Shown: positions 7,770 to 15,641 of the stretch, in pieces
How positions within the stretch are numbered: the first letter of the stretch is position 1
Layout: the number at the start of each line of letters is the position of its first letter
Made by a program: the position numbers and the translations under genes
Source: Pseudomonadota bacterium
GTDB taxonomy: Bacteria > Pseudomonadota > Gammaproteobacteria > Burkholderiales > Thiobacillaceae
Assembly (NCBI GenBank): GCA_021821425.1
Contig: JAKACL010000011.1
Location: forward strand, 1 to 19,606
Length of the DNA stretch: 19,606 bases
Direction of reading: 5' to 3'
The notes under the pieces: generated by a model
What the model saw: only the letters and a program-made list of their open reading frames with translations
Databases searched by the model: none
Told to the model about the DNA's origin: nothing

Positions 7770-8496
7770 GGCGCACCCGATACTGCTTGAGATTGACCAC
7801 CTTGGCCGCGGGCGACAGCAGGCGCTGCGCCACCGGGGTTTTCCATTGCGGCAGGATGATGTTCATGCCCTGCACGCGCTTGACCGCCTGCAGGAAGTAG
7901 ACGCCGCCGCCCATGGCCCACCAGCGGTCGCCGGCCGGTTCCATGAAGCGGGTGCGGCGCAGCCAGTTCTCGCGGTTGACCGGAGGCCGGTAGCAGCACA
8001 TGCTGCCGGCCGCCACTTCGAAGCCCAGCAGCGCCATCCAGTCCTTCACCCGCGAGATGTTGAGGAAATTGCCATTCCACGGATAGCCACGCTCGCCGCC
8101 CTGCATCACGCGCGCCAGGCCCCACAGGCTGCGCGGGTTGAAGCCGGCCAGCACCAGGCGGCCTTCGGGACGCAGCACGCGCTCGGCCTCGCGCAGCACC
8201 TGATGCGGATTCGAACTGAATTCCAGCACGTGCGGCAGCAGCAGCAGATCGAGCGACTGGCCCTCGAACGGCAGGAACATGGGGTCGGCGCGCACGCCGG
8301 CGGCTGTTTCCACCGCGCAGTTCACCCGCAGCGGGATGCGGCTGTTGCGCAGGTAGTCGAGATGCGGCAAGCCGACCTGAACGGCATTGAAACCGAACAC
8401 ATCCGATACCGCGTTGTCGAAATAGCGCTGCTCGCGAAACAGCAGATGCTGCCCCAGCGGCGTTTCAAACCATTCCGTATTCAGCTTGGATAACAT
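7759..8496 (-). CDS. Class I SAM-dependent methyltransferase, YafS-like
   Basis: A 245-residue putative methyltransferase of the Methyltransf_11 type, in the place of E. coli yafS between gloB and rnhA. Seen: an acidic/hydrophobic motif ([19 protein letters not shown]), then the post-motif helix [24 protein letters not shown], typical of this fold. The glycine-rich SAM loop (GxGxG) is degenerate: the expected place reads [13 protein letters not shown]. The substrate is unknown, and the family has no settled function. ATG 8496 has a strong AAAGGAGA site (8501-8508) five bases upstream. Only 29 bases separate it from the divergent gloB start, so its promoter must extend into gloB. It heads the run methyltransferase-rnhA-dnaQ-binding protein-GGDEF/EAL. 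Confidence 0.85.
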   Translation of the reverse strand: MLSKLNTEWFETPLGQHLLFREQRYFDNAVSDVFGFNAVQVGLPHLDYLRNSRIPLRVNCAVETAAGVRADPMFLPFEGQSLDLLLLPHVLEFSSNPHQVLREAERVLRPEGRLVLAGFNPRSLWGLARVMQGGERGYPWNGNFLNISRVKDWMALLGFEVAAGSMCCYRPPVNRENWLRRTRFMEPAGDRWWAMGGGVYFLQAVKRVQGMNIILPQWKTPVAQRLLSPAAKVVNLKQYRVRRER

Positions 8497-8525
8497 AGCC
8501 TCTCCTTTGCTCAGGCCTCCTGCCC

Positions 8526-9296
8526 ATGTTGACGCTCATTCCCCTGCCCGCGTTCGATGACAACTATATCTGGGTGCTGCACGACGACCGTCATGCCGTC
8601 GCGGTCGATCCGGGCGATCCCGCGCCGCTGATCGCCTACCTCGACGCGCATCGGCTGACCCTGACCGCAGTGCTGATCACTCACCATCATCGCGACCATA
8701 CTGGCGGCAACACCCTGCTGCGTCAACGCTACGATTGCGCCGTACACGCGCCGGACAATCCACGCATCCCCGCCGTCACCCATGCGCTGCGCGGCGGCGA
8801 TATACTGGACCTGGCGGCGCCCGGGCTGCATTTCGAGATCCTCGCCACGCCGGGCCACACGCTCGATCACATCAGCTACGTCGGCCACGGCTGCGTGTTC
8901 TGCGGCGACACCGTATTCGGCTGCGGCTGCGGCAAGCTGTTCGAAGGCACGCCGGCGATGATGGCCACCAGCCTCGACGCGATTCTCAGCCTGCCCGATG
9001 CTACCCGAGTCTGTTGCGCGCACGAATACACCCTGAGCAATATTGACTTCGCCAAAACCATCGACGGCACAAACCCCGCGTTGCTTGAGCGCGAACGCGT
9101 CGACCGCGCCCTGCGTGCCCGGCATCAGCCCACCCTGCCCAGCACGCTGGCGCTGGAAAAAGCGACCAACCCTTTCCTGCGTTTCCATGATCCCGATATG
9201 ACCCGCTTTGCCGCGAATTACCTGAATCGCCCGCATCCCGGGCCGGCCGAGGTGTTCGGCGCCATTCGCGCCGCCAAGGACGCCTGGGACGGTTGA
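8526..9296 (+). CDS. gloB: Hydroxyacylglutathione hydrolase (glyoxalase II)
   Basis: GloB hydrolyses S-lactoylglutathione to lactate and glutathione, the second step of methylglyoxal detoxification, in the cytoplasm. The 256-residue protein has the metallo-beta-lactamase motif THHHRDH (H53, H55, D57, H58), H111 (TPGHT), bridging D128 (GDTVF) and H166 (CAHEYT), so the binuclear metal site is complete. The glutathione-binding region GCGKLFEGTPA follows D128, and the C-terminal HAGH domain ends in a K-W pair (AAKDAWDG). The beginning MLTLIPLPAFDDNYIW is canonical for the family, which fixes the ATG although no good ribosome binding site is visible. It is divergent from the methyltransferase and runs toward mltD with a palindromic repeat between. 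Confidence 0.96.
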   Translation: MLTLIPLPAFDDNYIWVLHDDRHAVAVDPGDPAPLIAYLDAHRLTLTAVLITHHHRDHTGGNTLLRQRYDCAVHAPDNPRIPAVTHALRGGDILDLAAPGLHFEILATPGHTLDHISYVGHGCVFCGDTVFGCGCGKLFEGTPAMMATSLDAILSLPDATRVCCAHEYTLSNIDFAKTIDGTNPALLERERVDRALRARHQPTLPSTLALEKATNPFLRFHDPDMTRFAANYLNRPHPGPAEVFGAIRAAKDAWDG

Positions 9297-9314
9297 CCGC
9301 ATCCGCCCCGGCCC

Positions 9315-9480
9315 TAGCAGCCTGTCGGACTTGAAGAATCGAAGCGAAAATTCGACTGGGCGAGGGCAGATTTCGACGATTTCGCCGGGCAATAGTCGTT
9401 CTATTGCCCAAGAAGGCGGCGAAATATGCACCGGCCAGGCGGATTTGCAGCCGATTTCCTTCAAGTCCGACAGGCTGCTA
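9315..9480. repeat. 166-bp palindromic MITE-like element
   Basis: The ends are a perfect 22-bp inverted repeat (9315-9336 and 9459-9480; core CAGCCTGTCGGACTT). At the centre GGGCAATAG (9387-9395) pairs with CTATTGCCC (9401-9409) around a 5-base loop. The arms between are imperfectly complementary along their length, so the whole unit can fold into one long hairpin. The outermost bases are TA on each side, which could be a target-site duplication or just part of the palindrome. No gene of its own is seen. It resembles a non-autonomous transposable element (MITE or REP-type). In RNA it could act as a terminator or stabiliser between gloB and mltD. This element explains most of the 216-base gap 9297-9512. 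Confidence 0.85.
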
Positions 9481-9501
9481 CGATGGGGGCCTGTTGAATA
9501 C

Positions 9502-9515
9502 GGGAGACCGTCTTG
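9502..9515 (+). promoter_or_regulatory. Ribosome binding site for the mltD TTG start
   Basis: GGGAG at 9502-9506 is 6 bases before TTG 9513. No ATG or GTG in frame gives an intact signal peptide, so this site decides the start. Confidence 0.65.
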
Positions 9516-11075
9516 CCCGGCATCCATCCGGCCCGCCCGTTGCGGGCCCGCCCCGCCCCCCACCGTTATGCCCTCGCCCTGCTGGCGCTGTGTTTCGCCA
9601 GCCCGCTGCTGGCCGAGGCGCTGCCCGAAGAAGAAATTGCGCCCGCGCCGATGGCGCTGGAATGGCACGCCGACTTGCCCGCCGACGGAGCCAATCCCGC
9701 TGTCGACGCCGGCCACGACGACGTCTGGCAGCGGATCCGCGCCGGTTTTCGCATCGACGATACGGCCACGCCGAATCCGCTGGTGAGCGACCATGCGGCG
9801 TGGTTTGCAGCGCGTCCGGAGAATGTGCGCCGCCTCGCGGTGCGCGCCCGACCCTATCTCTATCACATCGTCGAGGAACTCGACCGCCGCGCGATGCCGA
9901 TGGAAATCGCGCTGCTGCCGATGATCGAGAGCGCGTTCAACCCGGCCGCGCTGTCGCCGTCGGCCGCCTCCGGCATCTGGCAGTTCATCCCCTCCACCGG
10001 CCGCCACTACGGCCTCAGGCAGGACAGCTGGTACGACGGCCGGCGCGACTTCACCGCCGCAACCAGCGCGGCGCTGGACTATCTGGGCAAGCTGTATCTC
10101 GATTTCGGCGACTGGCAGCTGGCGCTGGCGGCCTACAACTGCGGCGAAGGCTGCATTGCGCGCGCGATCCAGAACAATGTCGAGCAGGGCCTGCCGACCG
10201 ATTACGCCAGCCTGTCGCTGCCCGATGAAACCCGCCATTACGTGCCCAAACTGCTGGCGCTGCGGAACCTGATCCACACCCCTGCGCTGCACGGCATTGC
10301 CATCGAACACCTGCCGAACCAGCCCTACTTCAGCCAGGTCACCGTTCACGCCAGCATGGACCTGCATTCCGCCGCGCGGCTGGCCGACATGAACAGCGAT
10401 GAATTCGCCGCCCTGAATGCCGCGTTTCCGCGCAAGCTGATCCACTCCGACACGCCGGTGAATCTGCTGGTGCCGGTCGACCGCACCGACACCTTCCAGC
10501 GCAACCTGGAGGCCGGCCACTGGGATTCCTGGCAGCCCTATACGGCACAGCGCGGCGAGCAGGCCGCCGCCATCGCCCGGCGCTTCGGCATCAGCATCGC
10601 CCGGCTGGAAGAGCATAACCAGATGCAGTTGAAAAAAGGCCGGCTGGTGCGCGCGCAGACCATCCTGGTGCCGGTCCGCGGCCGCGCCGACACCACGCAG
10701 AATATGCGGCCTGCCCGTCACGTGGTGCAGCGCGGCGACACGCTGTTCGGCATCGCGCGCAGCCACGGCCTGACGCTCGCCCAACTGGCCGAGCTCAATC
10801 CCGGCCTCGATGCGGCGCTGCGGCCCGGCCAGGTGCTGCACCTGCCCGGCAGCGCGAGGGCGCCCATGCCTTCAGGCCGGCAGGTTGCCAGCCTGAAGGC
10901 CAGCCTGGCCCGGCCGGGCCAGGCTGTACACCACACGGTCCGGGGCGGCGACACGCTGCTCGATCTGGCCCAGGACTACGACGTCAGCCTGTCAGAACTG
11001 AAAACCTGGAATCCTGCAATCGGAAAACGCGGCCTGATCCGCGCGGGCCAACGCCTCGTCGTCGGCGCGCCCTGA
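9513..11075 (+). CDS. mltD: Lytic murein transglycosylase D with three LysM repeats
   Basis: MltD cleaves the MurNAc-GlcNAc bond of peptidoglycan with 1,6-anhydro ring formation. The 520-residue protein starts at TTG. It has a signal peptide (hydrophobic core about 19-33, RYALALLALCFASPLLA) and an SLT domain (about 115-230) with catalytic E139 in PMIESAFNP, the SAASGIWQFIPSTGRHYGL motif and AAYNCGEG. Three LysM domains follow at about 342-387, 402-445 and 473-517; the first is the most divergent. E. coli MltD is a lipoprotein, whereas here C27 is preceded by LAL, a poor lipobox, so the protein is probably periplasmic or only loosely attached. It sits downstream of gloB as in E. coli. The stop is 7 bases from the convergent small membrane protein gene. 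Confidence 0.93.
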   Translation: MPGIHPARPLRARPAPHRYALALLALCFASPLLAEALPEEEIAPAPMALEWHADLPADGANPAVDAGHDDVWQRIRAGFRIDDTATPNPLVSDHAAWFAARPENVRRLAVRARPYLYHIVEELDRRAMPMEIALLPMIESAFNPAALSPSAASGIWQFIPSTGRHYGLRQDSWYDGRRDFTAATSAALDYLGKLYLDFGDWQLALAAYNCGEGCIARAIQNNVEQGLPTDYASLSLPDETRHYVPKLLALRNLIHTPALHGIAIEHLPNQPYFSQVTVHASMDLHSAARLADMNSDEFAALNAAFPRKLIHSDTPVNLLVPVDRTDTFQRNLEAGHWDSWQPYTAQRGEQAAAIARRFGISIARLEEHNQMQLKKGRLVRAQTILVPVRGRADTTQNMRPARHVVQRGDTLFGIARSHGLTLAQLAELNPGLDAALRPGQVLHLPGSARAPMPSGRQVASLKASLARPGQAVHHTVRGGDTLLDLAQDYDVSLSELKTWNPAIGKRGLIRAGQRLVVGAP

Positions 11076-11082
11076 AGACAGG

Positions 11083-11280
11083 TCAGTCGGGTTCGGGCGG
11101 ATCGCCCGACTTGTCCGACATCAAAAGCGCCACGCCGACCGCGGCCAGCACCATCCACAGCACTGCCGCCCAGATGCCGAGCGCATCCGACAGCGGCCCC
11201 ATGAAAAACATCATCAGCATCGCCAGCGCGAGGACGCCGTTGCCGAGCCAGAAATTGCGCGTGTATTTGCCGTGATTCAA
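11083..11280 (-). CDS. Small two-helix membrane protein
   Basis: A 65-residue protein with two probable membrane helices (about 10-27, GVLALAMLMMFFMG, and about 35-54, IWAAVLWMVLAAVGVALL) and a charged tail ending SGDPPEPD. I do not recognise a named family. It starts at TTG 11280, one base after the stop of the ABC ATPase gene, with GGAG 6 bases upstream (11287-11290), so it appears to be the last gene of the importer operon. It could be an accessory subunit of the transporter or an unrelated passenger. An earlier in-frame start inside the ATPase gene is possible but has no better signal. Confidence 0.65.
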   Translation of the reverse strand: MNHGKYTRNFWLGNGVLALAMLMMFFMGPLSDALGIWAAVLWMVLAAVGVALLMSDKSGDPPEPD

Positions 11281-11281
11281 T

Positions 11282-13249
11282 TCAGTCTCCAAGCCGCCCT
11301 GCCACCCAGTGGCAGCGTACCCAGTGTCCATCGCCCAGGTCGGTGCGCTCGGGATAGCTTTGCCGGCACAGCGCGCCCGCATGCGGACAGCGCGGATGGA
11401 AGTGGCAGCCGTCCGGCGGGTTCAGCGGCGAGGGCTGGTCGCCCGCCAGCCGGATAATGCCCTCGCCGGCATGCGGCTCGATCCGCGGCACCGCGCTCAC
11501 CAGCGCCTGCGTGTAGGGATGCCGCGGCGCCCGCAGTACGTCGGCGGCAGCGCCCTGTTCGACGATGCGGCCGAGGTACATCACCGCCACGGCGTGCGCC
11601 AGATATTCGACCACCGCGAGGTTGTGGGTGATGAAGAGGTAGGCCAGGCCGAGGTCGTTCTGCAGGTCCTTCAGCAGATTGAGGATCTGCGCCTGCACCG
11701 AGACATCGAGCGCGCTGGTCGGCTCGTCGCAGATCACCAGCCGCGGCGACACTGCGAGCGCCCGCGCAATCGCGATGCGCTGCCGCTGGCCGCCCGAGAA
11801 CGCATGCGGATAGCGGGCGCCGGCATCGTCCGGCAGCCCCACCTGGCGCAGCAGCTGCGCCACCGTATCGCGGCGCTGGGACGCGTTGCCCACCTTGAGC
11901 GCATCCATGCCTTCGAGCAGGATGTCGGCCACCCGCATGCGCGGGTTGAGCGAGCTGTAAGGGTCCTGGAACACCATCTGCGCCTGTCGCCGCAGGCTGG
12001 CGACATTCCGTGCGGTGATGGGCTCGCCGCCCAGCGCAATGCTGCCCGCCGTCGGTTCGATCAGGCGCAGCAGCGCCTTGCCCACCGTGGTCTTGCCGCA
12101 GCCCGATTCGCCGACCAGGGCCAGCGTGCGGCCCGCCTGGATGTCGAGCGCGACGTCGTCGACCGCACGCACGTGGCCGACGGTGCGCCGGATCAGTCCG
12201 CGCCGGATCGGGAAATGCACCTCGAGGCCTTCGACCTGCAGCAGGGGCTGCGCCGCCAGGGCCGCCGTCTGCGCTGTCACCGCGCGCGCAATGCTCGCCG
12301 GCAGCTCGCCGGCCAGGTGGCAGCGCACGCGCTGGCCGTCTATCTCCTGCCAGTCGGGCGATTCGTCGCGGCAGCGCGCAATCGCATGCGGGCAGCGCGG
12401 GGCGAAGCGGCAGCCGACCAACGCGCCGTCGAGCGGCGGCACCTGGCCGGGGATCGTGGTCAGCCGGCCGCCGTCGCCGGCACGCGGCAGTGCCTCGAAC
12501 AGCATGCGGCTGTAGGGATGCTGCGGCGACGCGAAGAACGCGTCGCGCGCGCCCTCCTCCACCAGTTCGCCGGCATACATCACGCCGACGCGATCGGCGT
12601 TTTCCGCCACCACGCCGAGATCGTGCGTGATCAGCAGCATGCCCATCTGCCGCTCGGCCTTGAGCCGGCGCAGCACGTCGAGCACCTGCGCCTGGATCGT
12701 GACATCGAGCGCCGTGGTCGGCTCGTCGGCGATCAGCAGCCGCGGATCGCCCGCCAGCGCCATCGCGATCATCACCCGCTGGCGCAGGCCGCCCGACAAT
12801 TCGAACGGATAGCTGTCGAGCCGGCGTGCCGCATCGGGCACGCTCACTGCTTCGAGCAGCGCGCGCGCGGCAGCCTGCGCCGCCTGGCCGCCCAGCTTGC
12901 GGTGCAGCGCCAGCGCCTCGCCGATCTGCGTGCCGACCTTGATCACCGGGTTCAGCGCCAGCATCGGCTCCTGGAAAATCATCGCCATGCCGCCGCCGCG
13001 CACCCCCCGCATCTCGCGTTCGGGCAGCGCCAGCACATCGGTTTCGCCGAGCCGCACGCGGCCCGACACGACCCGTCCTCCATCCGGCAGCAGGCGCATC
13101 AGCGATAGCGCGGTGATCGACTTGCCGCAGCCGGATTCGCCCAGCAGCGCATAGGTTTCGCCCGCCGCGATCCGGAACGACACGCCGTCCACCACCCGGG
13201 TGGTGCCGAAGCCGGTGACGAGGCCGCGCACCTCGAGCAAGGATTTCAT
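11282..13249 (-). CDS. Double ABC ATPase of peptide importer (YejF/OppDF-type fusion)
   Basis: The 655-residue cytoplasmic protein contains two complete nucleotide-binding domains and energises the importer encoded upstream. Half 1: Walker A GESGCGKS (37-44), Q-loop FQEP, signature LSGGLRQR, Walker [14 protein letters not shown]-loop THDLG. Half 2: [44 protein letters not shown]. Each half ends in an oligopeptide-transporter C-terminal domain with four cysteines spaced C-x5-C-x6-C-x16/17-C (for example [15 protein letters not shown]), a motif associated with metal or iron-sulfur binding in OppD/DppD relatives. It is effectively an OppD-OppF fusion and longer than E. coli YejF (529). The ATG overlaps the stop of the permease gene by four bases (ATGA). 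Confidence 0.94.
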   Translation of the reverse strand: MKSLLEVRGLVTGFGTTRVVDGVSFRIAAGETYALLGESGCGKSITALSLMRLLPDGGRVVSGRVRLGETDVLALPEREMRGVRGGGMAMIFQEPMLALNPVIKVGTQIGEALALHRKLGGQAAQAAARALLEAVSVPDAARRLDSYPFELSGGLRQRVMIAMALAGDPRLLIADEPTTALDVTIQAQVLDVLRRLKAERQMGMLLITHDLGVVAENADRVGVMYAGELVEEGARDAFFASPQHPYSRMLFEALPRAGDGGRLTTIPGQVPPLDGALVGCRFAPRCPHAIARCRDESPDWQEIDGQRVRCHLAGELPASIARAVTAQTAALAAQPLLQVEGLEVHFPIRRGLIRRTVGHVRAVDDVALDIQAGRTLALVGESGCGKTTVGKALLRLIEPTAGSIALGGEPITARNVASLRRQAQMVFQDPYSSLNPRMRVADILLEGMDALKVGNASQRRDTVAQLLRQVGLPDDAGARYPHAFSGGQRQRIAIARALAVSPRLVICDEPTSALDVSVQAQILNLLKDLQNDLGLAYLFITHNLAVVEYLAHAVAVMYLGRIVEQGAAADVLRAPRHPYTQALVSAVPRIEPHAGEGIIRLAGDQPSPLNPPDGCHFHPRCPHAGALCRQSYPERTDLGDGHWVRCHWVAGRLGD

Positions 13250-14667
13250 CGGCGGCCTTCCAGGCGCGGATCGAAGGCGTCGCGCACGCCGTCGGCAAAC
13301 AGGTTGGCGGCCAGCACCAGCGCGAACATGAAGACGAAGGCGGCGCCAAGCTGCCACCAGACGACCGGCTCGCGCGCGAGCTCGAGGCGCGCGCCGTTGA
13401 TCATGTTGCCCCAGCTGTACATCGACGGGTCGACGCCCACGCCGACATAGGACAGCACCGCCTCGGCCAGCACCAGGCCGGAGAAGTCGAGCACGATGGC
13501 GATCAGCACCAGATGGAATACATTGGGGAAGATGTGCCGACTGATGATGCGCGCGTGCGACACGCCGAACGCCCGCGCCGCCTCGACATAGTCCAGCGTC
13601 CGCAGCTTGAGCGATTCGCCGCGCAACAGGCGGGCAAGTCCGGTCCAGCTGGTAACGCCCATGATCAGGCACAGCGCCAGCAGCCGGATGTCGGCGCGCG
13701 CCGCCGCGGTGTCGAACACATCGGGATGCGATTCGATTGCGACCTGAACGATCAGGATCATCGCCGCGATCAGCAGCACACCCGGGATGGAATTGAGCAC
13801 GGTGTAGATGTACTGGATGACATCGTCGATCCAGCCGCGGAAGTAGCCGGCCGCGATGCCGAAGCCGATCGCCAGCGGCAGCGTGACCAGTGTGGTGAGG
13901 GTGCCGATGACCAGGCCGGTGCGGATGCTCTTGAGGCTGATGTAGAGCACGTCCTGCCCGACCTTGTCGGTGCCGAACACGTGATAGCCCGACGCCAGCT
14001 GCGCCAGCACGCCGGCCAGCAACAACAGCAGCGTCAGCACCAGAACGACGGTTCGCCCCGGCCAGCCAAGCCTTCCCATCGCCCAGGCTTCCAGCCATGC
14101 GCCCATCTGCGTCTGCATGCGTCGCGCCTGCCACGCCGCCAGCAGGCCGAACAGCAGCAGGCTCACCGCAAGCCCCTGCGCCAGCCCGACCAGGGTGCGC
14201 CGGGTAATGTCCGGCCCACGCTCGTCGGCGTGCGTCAGGTGCGCACCGCCATATTGCAGGCGCGGATGGTCGCGCACGGTTTCCCCGTCGCGCTGGATGA
14301 ATTCCTTGGCATAGAGCTGCATCGCCAGCGGCGCCGAATAGGTTTTTTCCTGCCGCGTGCGCAGCCCGCTCACCAGCGCGTCGAACACCGACAGCACCTC
14401 GACCGAATACTGCGGCGCGTCGGCCGGGCTGTCGGCCAGCCTTTCCCGGTAATGCAGCGAATCGAGCAGACCGATCACCACGAACGCGCCGAGCACCAGC
14501 GCCGCCCCCATCGCCATCGGCCGCTGCGCCACATGCTTCCATGGCGCCCGCAGATGCTCGTGGCGGCGGATGAACCAGACCAGCGTCAGCACGGCGACCA
14601 GCAGCGCGAAAATCAGCGCATCGGTCCACAGGATCACCGGCATGAAGTTGATTGACCCGGCGCTCAT
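13246..14667 (-). CDS. ABC peptide importer permease with extended N-terminus (YejE/DppC-like)
   Basis: The 473-residue inner-membrane subunit is longer than usual for the family (about 300; E. coli YejE about 340). The C-terminal part from about 228 is a standard BPD_transp_1 permease: the GTDKVGQDVL motif before the core, several membrane helices, and the ATPase-contacting EAA loop DYVEAARAFGVSHARIISRH (about 359-378). Before that lie two helices (about 11-32 and 51-68), a soluble, probably periplasmic, stretch (about 69-158), and further helices (about 160-179 and 206-226). The ATG overlaps the stop of the first permease by four bases (ATGA), and its own stop overlaps the ATPase start in the same way. 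The extra region has no assigned role. Confidence 0.9.
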   Translation of the reverse strand: MSAGSINFMPVILWTDALIFALLVAVLTLVWFIRRHEHLRAPWKHVAQRPMAMGAALVLGAFVVIGLLDSLHYRERLADSPADAPQYSVEVLSVFDALVSGLRTRQEKTYSAPLAMQLYAKEFIQRDGETVRDHPRLQYGGAHLTHADERGPDITRRTLVGLAQGLAVSLLLFGLLAAWQARRMQTQMGAWLEAWAMGRLGWPGRTVVLVLTLLLLLAGVLAQLASGYHVFGTDKVGQDVLYISLKSIRTGLVIGTLTTLVTLPLAIGFGIAAGYFRGWIDDVIQYIYTVLNSIPGVLLIAAMILIVQVAIESHPDVFDTAAARADIRLLALCLIMGVTSWTGLARLLRGESLKLRTLDYVEAARAFGVSHARIISRHIFPNVFHLVLIAIVLDFSGLVLAEAVLSYVGVGVDPSMYSWGNMINGARLELAREPVVWWQLGAAFVFMFALVLAANLFADGVRDAFDPRLEGRR

Positions 14668-15641
14668 TGCAGCCTCACCCGCGGATCGACCCACGAATAG
14701 GAAATGTCGGTGAGGATGAGGCCGATGATGTAGAGAAAGGACCCCAGGAACACCATCGCGCGCACCACCGCGAAATCCTGCGCCTGGATCGCGTCGATGG
14801 TGTAGCTGCCCAGCCCCGGAATCCCGAAGAAGGATTCGGTGATCAGGCTGCCCATGAACAGGAGCGGCAACACCACCACCACGCCGGTGAGGATGGGGAT
14901 CATGCCGTTCTTCAGCACATGGCGGAACAGCACCCGCACCTCGGACAATCCCTTGGCGCGCGCGGTGCGCACGTAGTCTTTGCCGATTTCCTCGAGGAAG
15001 ATGGTGCGGTACCAGCGCGCGCCGCTGCCGATGCCGGCCAACACGCTGACCAATACGGGCAAGAGAATGAATCTGAATCCGTCGATGCCGCCGGCAAAGC
15101 CCGAGATCGGCAGCAGGTTCCACAGCTTGGCGATGAAGTATTGCCCGGCAATGATGTAGAACAGGCCCGAGATCGACATCAGCACCACGCACAGCACCAC
15201 CCCCCACAGGTCGAGGTAGGTGGCGCGAAAGAACACCATCAGGAGCGCGAAGGTGATGTTGACCATCAGGCCGATCACCAGCACCGGCAGCGCGATTGCC
15301 AGGCTCGGTCCCATCCGCGTCCTGATTTCGTTGCCGATGTCGCGGCCGTCGTCGCCCTTGCCGAATTCGAAGGCGAACATCGCCGCCGAGTGCTTGAAGA
15401 AGATCGTGTCGGTGAACTGCGCCGCGCCCTCGGCCTTGGCATTCAACAGCAGCGGCTTGTCGTAACCGTGCTCGACCTTCCAGCGCTCGATTGCTTCCGG
15501 CGTCACGTGCTTGGCGCCGAGTTGCAGACGCGCCATGTCGTCGGGCGTATTGACGACGAAGAACAGCGCGAAGGTCAGCAGGTTGACTCCGATCAGGATC
15601 GGGATCGCATACAACAGGCGGCGCAGGATGTAGGCGCCCAT
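14664..15641 (-). CDS. ABC peptide importer permease (YejB/DppB-like)
   Basis: This 325-residue inner-membrane subunit has the DppB/YejB layout. TM1 is at about 10-30 (IPILIGVNLLTFALFFVV), followed by an external region of about 80 residues (VTPEAIERWKVEHGYDKPL), then the BPD_transp_1 core. The EAA loop is DYVRTARAKGLSEVRVLFRH at about 222-241. The family ESFFGIPGLG segment is present, and the protein ends SWVDPRVRLQ, close to the usual DPR ending. It pairs with the next permease to form the channel. The ATG overlaps the stop of the binding-protein gene by one base (TGATG). Confidence 0.94.
   Translation of the reverse strand: MGAYILRRLLYAIPILIGVNLLTFALFFVVNTPDDMARLQLGAKHVTPEAIERWKVEHGYDKPLLLNAKAEGAAQFTDTIFFKHSAAMFAFEFGKGDDGRDIGNEIRTRMGPSLAIALPVLVIGLMVNITFALLMVFFRATYLDLWGVVLCVVLMSISGLFYIIAGQYFIAKLWNLLPISGFAGGIDGFRFILLPVLVSVLAGIGSGARWYRTIFLEEIGKDYVRTARAKGLSEVRVLFRHVLKNGMIPILTGVVVVLPLLFMGSLITESFFGIPGLGSYTIDAIQAQDFAVVRAMVFLGSFLYIIGLILTDISYSWVDPRVRLQ

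Noticed and set aside
9315..9480. Calling the palindrome a complete insertion sequence
   Set aside because: At 166 bp it has no room for a transposase and no own gene; only a non-autonomous or structural repeat is supportable.
8511..10841. A very long open frame on the minus strand across gloB, the palindromic repeat and mltD
   Set aside because: It runs antisense to two well-identified genes, its product is low-complexity Gln/Arg/Gly/His-rich, and it crosses the repeat; it is a GC-rich shadow frame.
11309..13108. Long plus-strand open frame opposite the double ATPase
   Set aside because: Arg/Gln/His-rich product without domains; both ATPase domains lie on the minus strand.
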